DNA of 64,000 bases from UBA1952 sp965246765 (lineage in GTDB: Bacteria > Bacteroidota > Bacteroidia > Chitinophagales > Chitinophagaceae): contig CBDFFJ010000003.1 in assembly GCA_965246765.1 (NCBI GenBank), positions 124,001 through 188,000 of the forward strand, given 5' to 3'. Shown here piece after piece: positions 37,907 to 47,360 of this stretch. Every line of letters starts with the position of its first letter. Within the stretch, counting starts at the first letter, position 1. The notes beneath the pieces were generated by a model. It saw nothing but the letters and a program-made list of their open reading frames with translations, was not told where the DNA came from and made no database searches. The position numbers and the translations under genes are program-made.

Positions 37907-39436
37907 ATGAAACAATTATTCAATCTGGACACACCTATCCTTGAGTTTTCAGGTGAGAACGCTCAAACCGCATTTACCATCCGTAACGCGTGCGAATCCA
38001 TTATGATATTCGGCAATACCGGAGCTGGAAAATCAAGTGGCTCTGGTGCCATGATTTCCAGGAAGTACCTACAGCACGGATTCGGCTTTTTAGTCCTGAC
38101 CGTCAAAACCGATGAGGTAGATGTATGGCGTCAATACTGTAAAGAAACCGGAAGGGAAAAAGACCTTATCGTCGTTGAGCCGGGCGGCGGACAGTACTTC
38201 AATTTCCTGGAATACGAATCAACCGTAAAATCGGAAACCTCTTATGCCCATAACCTCCTTCAACTTTTAAAAACAGTCATAGAGGCCAGCGAGGAACGGT
38301 CAAGTGGTTCCAGTCAAGATAGCTTCTGGGAAAACGCACTTGAATTGTATATATTAAATATAATAAATCTCTGCTTGCTTGCCTACGATAAAGTCACGGT
38401 GCCGCTACTTTATGAAATAGCACAGTCCGCACCAAAACAGCGGGATCAAGAACAAGTTACTTCAGGCCCTCAAGAACAGGAAGAAAAGAAAACAGAGACC
38501 GCCTATAGCAGAGCCATGGAACGCTCCAAAAGACGGCTGCGTGAAATGGTGACTATCTGGAAAAGCAAGCAGTCCCCCGAGTTCATTGCCAGCCTGACCA
38601 ATGAGGCTTACGAAGCATTGCTGGCAGACCAGATGCCCGAGTTCAGGACGCTTAAAATGACGCATCAGTTCTTCAGCGAGGGTCTATACCGTATTAGTGA
38701 CAAGACAAGGGCAATCATTGACTTCTGCTTTGCCAGTTTTCTGAACCGGCTTTTAAGCGATCCTATCTACACGCTGTTTTGCAGCAAGCCATCCACATTC
38801 ACACCTGAAAGCTGTCTGGAGGGAAAGATTGTCGTCATCAATCTGCCGGTCAAGATTTATGACAAAGTCGGCCAGGATGCACAGACACTCGTAAAGTATG
38901 TGTTCCAGCGGGCCTGGGAGCGGCGCAATCTGTCGGACAATGAAAGACCGCTCTGCCTGTGGTCGGATGAGGCGCATTTCTTCCTGACACCCTTTGATAC
39001 CATCTTTCAGACAACGGCGAGAGGGTCCCGGATCGCCGTCGTTTACCTGTCCCAGAATTTGCCCGGCTTCTACGCCAATATGGGCGGTGACAGCCGAAAG
39101 TCAGAATATAAGGTCAAGAATTTCATGGGTACGTTAACCACTAAGATTTTCCACGCTAATAACTGTGTCGACACTAACCAATGGGCAGCAGAGCTAATTG
39201 GTTCTTCATATAGTGAAGATGTCAGCCGCAACGTCAATATGGGCAATGAGTTTAGTGTGAGTAAAGGCACCGCCTACTCCCTGGAGCAAATGGTACGCCC
39301 AGAACTCTTCAGCCGGTTAAAGACTGGTGGCCCCTTGAATAAAAACACAGTAGAAGCATTCATTCATTGCCAAGGGAAAACCTTTCGCAATGGCTACAAC
39401 TACAAGCGCATCCGGTTCACCCAAAAAAACACATAA
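37907..39436 (+). CDS. Type IV coupling protein (VirD4/TraG/TraD-like)
   Basis: The 509-residue ATPase has Walker A IFGNTGAGKSSGSG at residues ~34-47 and the Walker B region LCLWSDEAHFFLTP at ~345, followed by TTARGSRIAVVYLSQNLPGF, the sensor region of the TraM-recognition domain. Such proteins bring the relaxase-DNA complex to the type IV secretion channel. There are no N-terminal transmembrane helices; the four-helix membrane protein encoded next could supply the anchor. The C-terminus (GGPLNKNTVEAFIHCQGKTF) is like that of phage/plasmid TraG-like ATPases. No other channel genes are present in the window. Confidence 0.9.
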   Translation: MKQLFNLDTPILEFSGENAQTAFTIRNACESIMIFGNTGAGKSSGSGAMISRKYLQHGFGFLVLTVKTDEVDVWRQYCKETGREKDLIVVEPGGGQYFNFLEYESTVKSETSYAHNLLQLLKTVIEASEERSSGSSQDSFWENALELYILNIINLCLLAYDKVTVPLLYEIAQSAPKQRDQEQVTSGPQEQEEKKTETAYSRAMERSKRRLREMVTIWKSKQSPEFIASLTNEAYEALLADQMPEFRTLKMTHQFFSEGLYRISDKTRAIIDFCFASFLNRLLSDPIYTLFCSKPSTFTPESCLEGKIVVINLPVKIYDKVGQDAQTLVKYVFQRAWERRNLSDNERPLCLWSDEAHFFLTPFDTIFQTTARGSRIAVVYLSQNLPGFYANMGGDSRKSEYKVKNFMGTLTTKIFHANNCVDTNQWAAELIGSSYSEDVSRNVNMGNEFSVSKGTAYSLEQMVRPELFSRLKTGGPLNKNTVEAFIHCQGKTFRNGYNYKRIRFTQKNT

Positions 39437-39508
39437 AACAAACGAAGAGACACAAACCCGCCAAACAAACCAACAATCAAAAACCAACAAAACCAACAAC
39501 CAAAAACC

Positions 39509-40264
39509 ATGAAAAAGAATCTCTATTACCAAGCCTATTTCGAGCGCCGGAACCGTCTGGCCGACTTCTTCCTGAACACCATTTTCTCCGTCTGCTCGCT
39601 GCCGCGACTGGTGCTGGAAGTCTTCCTGCGGCCCAATATGGGTGAGCGCTACTTCACGCTCTACTCGGCAGTCGTTGTCCTGCTGATGCTCACTTTCCTC
39701 CCCTATGTCCATCCGATGGCGCGTGAATTTTCTCTGTGGGAGCTAATCACGCGCAAGCCGCTCTGGTATGCCTTTGTGGCAGCCTACAGCTTTTTCGCTT
39801 TCCAGCGCTATCAGGAAATCCGTCGCAAGCCATCGGTTTTTGACTTCGCCCGCTTCAGCGCCTCGGCCGGCGACATTCGCCCATTCTTTCGTGACATCAT
39901 GCCCTTCGGCAAAGCCCCCGATGTGCGGACAATAGAAATCTTTCTGGAGCCGCTTCTTTGCGGGATTGCCGGACTGCTTCTGTATCAAATGGACAATACA
40001 CTCGGCATCCTGGTTATTTTCTGTTCGCTCATTTACTCCCTAAGCTATGCCGCGGCCTACCGAAGCGGAGACAACTTCATGATGGAGCAGATTGACAAGA
40101 TTATCTGTAATGAGGACCTGGCCGAGGTATTTGTTGAAGGTGCGACCTCCCGGCGCGGCTTCCGGTGGTACGGCAGTAAGCCCAATTCACGCGATAAGCG
40201 GGCGGAACATTTTGAAGATATCTGCTACGAAGTCGTGGACGATACAGTCGACGACGTCCGGTAA
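39509..40264 (+). CDS. Polytopic membrane protein of the transfer region
   Basis: The 251-residue product has about four hydrophobic segments: YFTLYSAVVVLLMLTFLPYV (~48-67), LWYAFVAAYSFFAF (~85), LLCGIAGLLLYQM (~148) and ILVIFCSLIYSLSYAAAY (~167), and a charged cytoplasmic C-terminus. No family is recognised. Because it lies between the coupling protein and the relaxase on the same strand, a role as membrane partner of the coupling protein is a reasonable inference. Confidence 0.75.
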   Translation: MKKNLYYQAYFERRNRLADFFLNTIFSVCSLPRLVLEVFLRPNMGERYFTLYSAVVVLLMLTFLPYVHPMAREFSLWELITRKPLWYAFVAAYSFFAFQRYQEIRRKPSVFDFARFSASAGDIRPFFRDIMPFGKAPDVRTIEIFLEPLLCGIAGLLLYQMDNTLGILVIFCSLIYSLSYAAAYRSGDNFMMEQIDKIICNEDLAEVFVEGATSRRGFRWYGSKPNSRDKRAEHFEDICYEVVDDTVDDVR

Positions 40265-40270
40265 TCCCTC

Positions 40271-40343
40271 CTTAGCAGTGCTAAGGGAAGATGTCTGATG
40301 AAAAACAATTTCCAGAATATTCCACCTCGTCAGCACTGCTAAG
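40271..40343 (+). other. Candidate origin of transfer region upstream of the relaxase gene
   Basis: A perfect palindrome CTTAGCAGTGCTAAG (40271-40285) is followed 46 bases later by AGCACTGCTAAG (40332-40343), which repeats its arm in inverted orientation. The pair lies within the only sizeable gap of the transfer genes, 90 bases before the relaxase gene, where MobF elements often have oriT. No nic site can be recognised. Confidence 0.4.
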
Positions 40344-40432
40344 ACAGTAAGGTCATTCAATCACTAAAAACAGTTCGTGTCAGGAAGGCCAAACGCCCCA
40401 CTGCGCGGACTGTTTCATTTATACTCCTTTCC

Positions 40433-43189
40433 ATGATACGCATGATACAGAGCATGTCGGCGGGTCACGCCAAAACCTACTTTGCCGACGCGCTGCTCAA
40501 ATCCGATTACTACCTCAACGACCAGGAATTGAACGGCGCCTATCAGGGCAGGCTGGCCGCCCGGCTCGGCATCGCCGGCCACCGGGCGGATAAGGCCAGC
40601 TTCTTTGCCCTGTGCGAAAACCGCGACCCGGTTACCGGCCAGCCCCTTACCCCGCGCACACGGGAGGAACGGACAACCGGATATGACATAAATTTTCATG
40701 TTCCAAAAAGTGTATCCGTGGTGCATGTGCTGTCAAAGGACAACCATATCATGGAAGCGTTTCAAAGTTGTGTCTCCGAAACGATGACTGACATAGAGGC
40801 AGACAGCAAGGCGCGGGTGCGCAAGGGCGGTAGGTATGCTGACCGCGAAACGGGCGAGCTGGTCTGGGTGGAGTTCACACACCAGACCGCAAGACCGGTA
40901 GACGGATCGCAGCCCGACCCGCACCTGCACGCCCATTGCTATGTCTTCAATGCCACCTGGGATGAAAAGGAACAAACCGCCAAGGCGGGACAGTTCCGCG
41001 ACATCAAACGGAACATGCCGTATTACGAGGCGCTGTTCAACAAGCGCCTTTCGGACAAGCTGATGAATTTAGGCTACGAGGTGTTGCAGAAAGGCAAATC
41101 CTTTGAAGTCGCCGGGGTGCCGCAGCGAGTGATTGACCTGTTCTCCAAGCGAACCGATGAAATCGGGCGCATAGCAAAAGAGAAAGGCATCACCGACGCT
41201 AAAGCGCTTGATGCGCTCGGCGCGAAAACACGCTCGCAAAAGCAGAAAGGGTTCACGATGGACGAGCTCAGGACGCAGTGGCGGGCGCAGATTGCCGCGC
41301 TCGGCCCGCCCGACAAAGGCAAAGACGAAGGCAGCCAGGCAGTGCGCTTTGGTGTGGAGAAAGCGCGTGAAAACCTCAGCGCCGAAAAATGCGTGGACTA
41401 TGCCCTAAGCCATGCTTTTGAACGCGCCTCCGTGATGCCGTACCGCCGCCTGCTTGAATCGGCGACCCGCAGGGCCATCGGCAACCGCAGCGTCTCCGCC
41501 GCAGCTATCGGCGGGCAGATGCAGGCGGACAAACGGCTGGTGCGCATCCCCGACGGCGGGCAACTGGTCTGCACTACCAAAGAGGTGCTGCAGGAAGAGC
41601 GGGAGATGGTAGCGCTGGCACGCGCAGGTCAGGGCAGGATGCAGCCGCTCTATGATTACGAGCCGAACGTCGCGCTGGAAGGCCAGCAGGCCGCGGCAGT
41701 AAAATACCTCCTCACCAATTCTGACCGGGTGACGATTATCCGGGGCGCAGCCGGAACGGGCAAGACAACGCTGATGCGCGAAGCGGTCAGCAGGATGGAG
41801 CAGAAAGGGCAGAAAGTGACCGTTATTGCACCGACCGCCAATGCCTCGCGCGGTGTGCTGCGCGAGGAAGGCTTTGCCGGGGCGGAAACGGTCGCCCTGT
41901 TTCTTCAAGACCGGCAAATGCAGCAGGACATCAAAGGCGGCGTGCTGTGGGTAGACGAAGCGGGGCTGCTCGGAACAAAAGACATGGCGGACCTGCTGGC
42001 GGTCGCCACCCAACAAAACGCGCGCCTCGTGCTCGGCGGCGACACACGCCAGCACGGTTCAGTTGTGCGCGGCGATGCCTTGCGCATTTTGAATACGGTG
42101 GGCGGCATTCAAACGGCGGAGGTCAATAAAATCTACCGGCAACGGGACGTAGGTTATCGCGATGCCGTGGCTGCGCTGTCAAAGGGCGATATCAAAGACG
42201 GCTTTGAGCGGCTGGACAGCATGGGCGTTATCAAGACGATTGACCCGCTGAAGCCAAGCGAGGCGCTGGTCGCCGATTACATTTCAGCCATTAAGGGGGG
42301 CAAAAGCGGCCTGGTGATTTCACCGACGCATAAGCAGAGCGACGAAGTAACCGCAGCAATCCGGCAGCAGTTGCGCAAGGAGGGCATGCTCGGCAAAAAG
42401 GAAATTGAGGCCAGCAGACTACGGAACCTTAATCTGACCATCGCGCAGAAGACTGACCGCCGCAATTACAAGGCTGGTCAGGTGGTGCAATTCAATCAAA
42501 ATACGCCGGGCGCAAAAAGAGGCAGCCAATGGGTCATTATCGAGGCAACCGAAAAGCAGGTCCGGCTTGCCCAGGGCGATAAAGCTGTCACGCTACCGAC
42601 GGCGCGGGCGGCAAGCTTTGATGTGTTTGAAAAAACAAGTCTTCCGCTTTCCAAAGGCGACAGGCTGCGCATCACCCGCAATGGCCTGGACGAAGAGAAA
42701 AAGCGGCTCCATAACGGGCAGGTCATGGAAGTGCTTTCCGTCAGCGCGAAAGGCGCTATCCGGCTGCGAAATCCGGGCAGCAAGCACATCTATGCGGTCG
42801 GGCAGGACTACGGCCACCTGGATCATGCGCATTGCATCACCTCCTATGCCGCGCAGGGCAAAACGGTGGACGAAGTGTTTATCGCACAACCTGCCGCCAC
42901 ATTTGCGGCAACCGACGCCAAGCAGTTCTATGTTTCAGTTTCGCGGGGCCGCGATGCCGTCCATATCTATACAGATGACAAGCCCGCATTGCTGGAACAT
43001 GCGGCGGAGCTGGGCGACCGCAGGTCGGCGCTTGAACTGGTCGGCAACCGGAACAAGCATCTGGAGCATGTGCATCAGATGCAGCGGGAGGAATACAAAT
43101 CGCCGGACAGGGCCTACACACCGGAAAGGGCAGCGCCTGATAAATCGTTCACCGTAAAGCCGGAACCAGATTATGAGCCAGGACTATAA
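40433..43189 (+). CDS. MobF-family conjugative relaxase-helicase (TrwC/TraI-like)
   Basis: The 918-residue protein starts with a TrwC relaxase domain: MSAGHAKTYF with Tyr16 and a Tyr pair at 26-27 as candidate nucleophiles, the DINFHVPKSVSVVHVL strand, and the metal-binding histidine triad PDPHLHAH (164, 166, 168). From ~residue 410 a RecD/TraI-like helicase follows, with Walker A IIRGAAGTGKTT (~438-445), Walker B GVLWVDEAGLLG, and the C-terminal UvrD-like DHAHCITSYAAQGKTVDEVF with ATDAKQFYVSVSRGRD. It would nick oriT, bind the strand and unwind the DNA. Length is near the usual ~970. The next gene overlaps its end by 17 bases. Confidence 0.95.
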   Translation: MIRMIQSMSAGHAKTYFADALLKSDYYLNDQELNGAYQGRLAARLGIAGHRADKASFFALCENRDPVTGQPLTPRTREERTTGYDINFHVPKSVSVVHVLSKDNHIMEAFQSCVSETMTDIEADSKARVRKGGRYADRETGELVWVEFTHQTARPVDGSQPDPHLHAHCYVFNATWDEKEQTAKAGQFRDIKRNMPYYEALFNKRLSDKLMNLGYEVLQKGKSFEVAGVPQRVIDLFSKRTDEIGRIAKEKGITDAKALDALGAKTRSQKQKGFTMDELRTQWRAQIAALGPPDKGKDEGSQAVRFGVEKARENLSAEKCVDYALSHAFERASVMPYRRLLESATRRAIGNRSVSAAAIGGQMQADKRLVRIPDGGQLVCTTKEVLQEEREMVALARAGQGRMQPLYDYEPNVALEGQQAAAVKYLLTNSDRVTIIRGAAGTGKTTLMREAVSRMEQKGQKVTVIAPTANASRGVLREEGFAGAETVALFLQDRQMQQDIKGGVLWVDEAGLLGTKDMADLLAVATQQNARLVLGGDTRQHGSVVRGDALRILNTVGGIQTAEVNKIYRQRDVGYRDAVAALSKGDIKDGFERLDSMGVIKTIDPLKPSEALVADYISAIKGGKSGLVISPTHKQSDEVTAAIRQQLRKEGMLGKKEIEASRLRNLNLTIAQKTDRRNYKAGQVVQFNQNTPGAKRGSQWVIIEATEKQVRLAQGDKAVTLPTARAASFDVFEKTSLPLSKGDRLRITRNGLDEEKKRLHNGQVMEVLSVSAKGAIRLRNPGSKHIYAVGQDYGHLDHAHCITSYAAQGKTVDEVFIAQPAATFAATDAKQFYVSVSRGRDAVHIYTDDKPALLEHAAELGDRRSALELVGNRNKHLEHVHQMQREEYKSPDRAYTPERAAPDKSFTVKPEPDYEPGL

Positions 43190-43565
43190 ATTCAAGTTTG
43201 ACCGGATGCTGGAAAGCGACCCGACGCTTCCCGATAAGGAAACGGGCGAGCCAGCCAGCGACAGCAGGCGCTATCCTTCTGTCAGTCATACGCGCAATCT
43301 CGGCTTTGTCTGGCCGGACGGCAGAAGGATGTTCCTTAATTACAGCTATCTGGTTTCGGGCGAGTACAAGCCGGGGGACAATAGTATATGCCTCGCATTC
43401 ACGACGCATCAGGTAGTGATGAAAGGCGTCCGGCTTGGCGGTCTGTTTGAGGAACTGATGGGCCAGCTGCCGCGTCTCGTTCATTGCACGGAAACCCGGT
43501 ACAATGCCACGCTTAGTCAGGATGAATATGCCGTCAATCAAATGACCGTGGAAAAGCTGGGCTAA
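43173..43565 (+). CDS. Hypothetical protein coupled to the relaxase gene
   Basis: ATG 43173 lies inside the end of the relaxase gene, so translation is probably coupled. The 130-residue product (KFKFDRMLESDPTLPDKETG; RNLGFVWPDGRRMFLNYSYL; YKPGDNSICLAFTTHQVVMKG) looks like a small alpha/beta domain without a known family. A terminator follows. Its position suggests an accessory role in transfer. Confidence 0.75.
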   Translation: MSQDYKFKFDRMLESDPTLPDKETGEPASDSRRYPSVSHTRNLGFVWPDGRRMFLNYSYLVSGEYKPGDNSICLAFTTHQVVMKGVRLGGLFEELMGQLPRLVHCTETRYNATLSQDEYAVNQMTVEKLG

Positions 43566-43596
43566 GCATAAGGAATGCTGCTACCCCAAACCGAAC

Positions 43597-43620
43597 AATG
43601 GCCCCGATGACGGGGCCATT
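43597..43620. terminator. Bidirectional terminator
   Basis: A perfect stem AATGGCCCCG/CGGGGCCATT with loop ATGA is followed by GTTTTGAC on the plus strand. It separates the relaxase operon from the convergent minus-strand gene. Confidence 0.8.
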
Positions 43621-43628
43621 GTTTTGAC

Positions 43629-43991
43629 TTAGTATTCGGCCGGCAGCAACAGGACGGAGTCGGTAAAATAGAATGTAATGTCCTCCAGCGGAAAATCCGT
43701 GTACTCAATTTGCTTAGAGTAAACGGAACCGCCATTGCCATCTTCGCAGGACAGTTGGGCGGTCGTATCGGGATTGACGACCAGCTTCCAGAACTGAAAA
43801 TGCTCGGCCTTTACCTTCGGTTCAGCCTGTGCGAAAGCGATTTCGTCAATCAGCCAATAGGCACCGCCTTTTCGGGCAACATAGTGTACTCCTTCCGTAT
43901 AATGGAAATTTTTGACCAGGCTATGGCGATACCAGATTTCAGTGCCGCAGAACTGATGCAAATCTGCTTTGGTAAGTGCTTTTTGAGTCAT
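43629..43991 (-). CDS. Hypothetical protein, DUF6876-like
   Basis: I chose ATG 43991 because AAAGGAG lies eight bases upstream; an earlier in-frame start would lack such a site. The 120-residue product begins MTQKALTKADLHQFCGTEIW and contains HYTEGVHYVARKGGAYWLIDEIAF and FQFWKLVVNPDTTAQLSCED. The F-x-G-T-x-x-x-Y/W-H start and AYWL-x-D-x-I core recall small island proteins annotated as DUF6876; this assignment is from memory and not tested. It is probably cytoplasmic. Confidence 0.7.
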   Translation of the reverse strand: MTQKALTKADLHQFCGTEIWYRHSLVKNFHYTEGVHYVARKGGAYWLIDEIAFAQAEPKVKAEHFQFWKLVVNPDTTAQLSCEDGNGGSVYSKQIEYTDFPLEDITFYFTDSVLLLPAEY

Positions 43992-44056
43992 GACGACTGC
44001 TCCTTTTGTTGTGACCCCCAACATCGGGGGCAACGGTAAAAAGGCATAAGCGTCAG

Positions 44057-44142
44057 GGCTGCCGGTCAACCCCAACCCGGGAGCGCAGCGAATGGAGCGG
44101 GCAGCGGGATTGACGGGCAGACCGCTTCTGCCATAACCGTTT
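44057..44142. repeat. Direct repeat, left copy (flanks beta-helix cargo gene)
   Basis: The stretch from GGCTGCCGGTCAACC to CCATAACCGTTT is repeated at 46270-46354 with about nine in ten positions alike. Each copy contains a small hairpin GGCAGAccgctTCTGCC (44115 region). The remaining gap to the beta-helix gene at 44404 (260 bases) holds only a possible promoter (TTG at 44356, TAACTTTA at 44381). Confidence 0.75.
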
Positions 44143-44403
44143 GCTTATCCCGGCATGAGGGTCACGGCTGAATTGGTGATGTCGTTGAATAAATAATGCG
44201 GGCACTGAACGAACAGCAGGTGTCTTATGGTTTTGTATCGCCGCGTTGCCCTGACGACGCCCGCCCAATTCGTCCCATTCTGAACTGTGCATGCAGTACA
44301 GGGCATGATCATAAATCCTAGGCTCGGAAATGAGGGGAAATCAAATGATAAAGTATTGCCTCGTTAACAAGCAGGCACGGTAACTTTAAAGAAACCAATT
44401 TCT

Positions 44404-46230
44404 ATGAACCGTTTTTTACTCTTGAGTGCCGGACTTATTTTATCGGCCAGTGCTGTGCATGCCACGACATTTTATGTCAGCCCTTCGGGCGATGATTCCA
44501 ACAATAATGGCAAAAGTTCCTTGACACCATTCAAGTCAATCGGCAAGGGAATAAGCGCCGCTGGAAGTGCAGACACGGTTATCGTATCGGGTGGCACCTA
44601 TCAGATTTTCAGTCAGCTGATGATCAATAAGCCGTTGACACTTCTGGGCCAAGGCAGACCGGAGGTTGATGGAGGGGGCTGGGTGGGCGGCAGCAGCAAA
44701 AGGCTATTGCAAATCACCAGCAGCGATGTACTGGTCGACGGTTTCGTTTTCAAAAACCTGATCGGTGATTTCTCAATCGGAGTTCTTATCAATGGTTCTG
44801 GCCGCCGTATAACGGTACAGCATTGCTGGATCACCAATATTGGTTGGACCTCGGGCCCCAACAGCCTGTCCGCAACTCCGAGCGGCTCCAACAATGCCAA
44901 TGGGATACTGATAGATGGCACGCTCGCTTCGCCACTTTCCCAGGTCAATATCCTGTATGACACCATCACAAACTGCGCCTTGGGGTTCAGCGAGGCATTG
45001 ACGGCCATAGCTAACATCGACACCTTTAAAATCGCTCATAACTATGTTTTCGCAAACAGCAACATTGGCATAGACATCTCAGGATATAATACCAGCTTTC
45101 CGGTCGTCCCGCCGTCAGCGGTAAACTTCCCCCGGAATGGAAACATCTCTGATAATATTGTCTACCGGTGCATGTCACCTATTGCCTTTGCCGGCGGTAT
45201 TTATTTGGATGGCGCGTACAACTGCGTTGTGGAGCGTAACGACGTTCACGACAATGGCGTAGGCTTCTCAATCGGCTGCGAGCATGTTCCCGGTGCTGGT
45301 GCAATGAAGTGCTCTCGCAATATCATCGCCAATAATTTCATTCACCAAAACGCCTTTGCAGGTGTTATCTGGGGCGACAGCTTTAAAAATAGCAACACCT
45401 ATGTCGTCAACAACACGTTCGTCAATAATACACTGTTCAAAAACCGAACGGGCGCGGTTATTAACGGCATCATGTCTGTCGGCGGGCTATCCGCAGGAAC
45501 AACAAGCAACACGGATTACGGTAATATTTTCGGCGGTGAGTTGCATATTCAGAATTCGGACAGCTCGGTCTTTCAGAATAATATCTTCTTTCCTTGGGGC
45601 GGGCGGCGAAGTGTTGAAGTCCTGAATCCCTATCACGCCACGGCAGCCTCCTTCCGCTATAATGACTTTTTCAAAGAGCTGCCGAATAACGACATCTTTG
45701 AGATTGTGATCGGGGCTTCACTAAACAGCTTGACCGGGCCGCACTATCCCAACATAAATTCGGTCGGAATTGATACTAATTCCATAGGCAACTATCCGCA
45801 ATTTGCCGATACGCTAAACGGCAATTTCAGGCTGATGAACACATCACCGTGCGTAAATAACGGGAATCCCGGCATGACCTCAGCGACATCAGGGGCAACT
45901 GATTTTTACGGTCAACAAAGAATTATTGGGGGCCGTATTGACATCGGTGCCGCGGAGTCTTCCGTCATTCCGACTACCGGGATCGGTACTCCCATGAAAG
46001 GGGAGTTCACGGTAACCCTATCACCAAATCCGACGGTTGATATGGTCAGCATTGAAACGAAGGAGGAATTGGTTGCACTGTCTGTTTTTGACATGACGGG
46101 CCGTTTGGTTTATGCAACTGAAAATCCGTTAAAGCCCGTTCAACTCGGCAGCCAGCCCGCAGGCGTCTATGTCATACGGCTGCAGGAACGTGGCGGCATG
46201 ACCGCTACAGTGAGGGTCGTAAAGCTGTAG
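44404..46230 (+). CDS. Right-handed beta-helix protein with T9SS sorting domain
   Basis: A signal peptide (MNRFLLLSAGLILSASAVHA) is followed by TFYVSPSGDDSNNNGKSS, the usual opening of NosD/pectate-lyase-like parallel beta-helix proteins, then helix rungs (HNYVFANSNIGIDISGYN; IANNFIHQNAFAGVIWGDSF; VNNTFVNNTLFKN). The last ~80 residues are a T9SS type A sorting domain (TLSPNPTVDMVSIETKEEL ... AGVYVIRLQERGG). It is therefore secreted and surface attached; a carbohydrate lyase or binding role is possible but no catalytic site is identified. It sits between two direct repeats inside the mobile region, which suggests cargo. Confidence 0.92.
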   Translation: MNRFLLLSAGLILSASAVHATTFYVSPSGDDSNNNGKSSLTPFKSIGKGISAAGSADTVIVSGGTYQIFSQLMINKPLTLLGQGRPEVDGGGWVGGSSKRLLQITSSDVLVDGFVFKNLIGDFSIGVLINGSGRRITVQHCWITNIGWTSGPNSLSATPSGSNNANGILIDGTLASPLSQVNILYDTITNCALGFSEALTAIANIDTFKIAHNYVFANSNIGIDISGYNTSFPVVPPSAVNFPRNGNISDNIVYRCMSPIAFAGGIYLDGAYNCVVERNDVHDNGVGFSIGCEHVPGAGAMKCSRNIIANNFIHQNAFAGVIWGDSFKNSNTYVVNNTFVNNTLFKNRTGAVINGIMSVGGLSAGTTSNTDYGNIFGGELHIQNSDSSVFQNNIFFPWGGRRSVEVLNPYHATAASFRYNDFFKELPNNDIFEIVIGASLNSLTGPHYPNINSVGIDTNSIGNYPQFADTLNGNFRLMNTSPCVNNGNPGMTSATSGATDFYGQQRIIGGRIDIGAAESSVIPTTGIGTPMKGEFTVTLSPNPTVDMVSIETKEELVALSVFDMTGRLVYATENPLKPVQLGSQPAGVYVIRLQERGGMTATVRVVKL

Positions 46231-46269
46231 CAGCCTGCGCTGCCGGATGTTTAAAACAACAGCGGCCCT

Positions 46270-46354
46270 GGCTGCCGGTCAACCCAGACACGGGAGCGCA
46301 GCGAATGGAGCGGCAGCGGGATTTACGGGCAGACCGTTTCTGCCATAACCGTTT
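46270..46354. repeat. Direct repeat, right copy (flanks beta-helix cargo gene)
   Basis: This copy begins 40 bases after the stop of the beta-helix gene. It carries the same hairpin (GGCAGAccgttTCTGCC) as the left copy and lacks one G within the GCGGGCAGC stretch. Together the two copies delimit a segment of about 2.2 kb. Confidence 0.75.
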
Positions 46355-46447
46355 ACTGCCCCAACGTGGCGGTCACAGCTACGGAGCGTGAGGTAACGAC
46401 AAAATAATATCAGCTGATCGCCGTACGCCAGCTGTTCTGCAATCAAT

Positions 46448-47152
46448 TTATCGCTCCCGGTCTTTGTCCTTCCAGAAATAAGTAAATGAGAGTTCCAGGA
46501 AGGTAGGCTGGTAGGATAGGGCAAGTGTGTGCGGGTCGTGATTGATGTAGTAAGTGGCCGTCAGACCATCTTCAAAGTGGTTGCGAAGCAGCTGGCGGAT
46601 TTTGCAGCCTACCTGGCATCTGCTGTTAGGCTGATAGACCAGGCCGGCCGATACAAACGGAATCAGAGCGTTGCTCCCGGTTTCAAGGAGGGTTCCAAAG
46701 CTGTCCACATCGGAATAGAAATTACCGGATGAGGCAGTGCCGGAACGTGAAATGGCACCCGTGAAGAAGGTGTAATAAGCGCCGATGCTGACAGACAGTT
46801 GGAGCTTGTCATTTCTGGTGGGCAGCAATACTTCCGGTTCAAGCAGGAAGCGGTAAAGCTCGGCCTCAATATAGTCGCCGCTCTGGACCTTATAGGATAT
46901 CCGGTCGTACATACCGCCCAGATGCTGCTGCCAGCTAAACGCGCCCTCGTCCGCGCCGTTGATTCTGGCGGTGGCATACGTGCCGATATTGTAAAGCGGC
47001 GAGTACTTGCTTGCCGGGTGCTCCGTAAAGCCGTGCTTAAGCCCTGAGAGAACCGTAACACCGTATTGAAAGCGGTCTCTGTCCTGAGCACTGACAACAG
47101 CGGGAAGGAGCAATAAACCGATAATCAGAAAAGGGGCAATCCGCTTTAGCAT
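46448..47152 (-). CDS. Outer-membrane beta-barrel-like protein
   Basis: A signal peptide (MLKRIAPFLIIGLLLLPAVVSA) leads into ~210 residues of alternating amphipathic strands (FQYGVTVLSGLKHGF; LQLSVSIGAYYTFFTGAI; NALIPFVSAGLVYQPN; TLALSYQPTFLELSFTYFW) that end in an aromatic strand near the C-terminus, as in outer-membrane barrels. No specific family. It lies between two T9SS-secreted protein genes, transcribed away from the next one. Confidence 0.75.
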   Translation of the reverse strand: MLKRIAPFLIIGLLLLPAVVSAQDRDRFQYGVTVLSGLKHGFTEHPASKYSPLYNIGTYATARINGADEGAFSWQQHLGGMYDRISYKVQSGDYIEAELYRFLLEPEVLLPTRNDKLQLSVSIGAYYTFFTGAISRSGTASSGNFYSDVDSFGTLLETGSNALIPFVSAGLVYQPNSRCQVGCKIRQLLRNHFEDGLTATYYINHDPHTLALSYQPTFLELSFTYFWKDKDRER

Positions 47153-47360
47153 GCTGCATTAACTGCCATGTGTAGGAATTAGTATGCCGCTTCATAGCCA
47201 ATCAGGAAAGATGAGCCAGGAGCAGTGAGCGTGGATACAGCCGCATATAATTTTAGGTGCCGCACAATAAAATTGTTGTGCGCCATCTATAAGATTGGCG
47301 ATGTGCATTCGTTTAAGTGGCTTCGCGCCGTAAAACATCACTCGCTTATCACCCGCCTTC

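Noticed and set aside
44057..46354. Integron attC sites
   Set aside because: The repeats are direct copies with a short hairpin but lack the paired core sites of attC, and no integron integrase is present.
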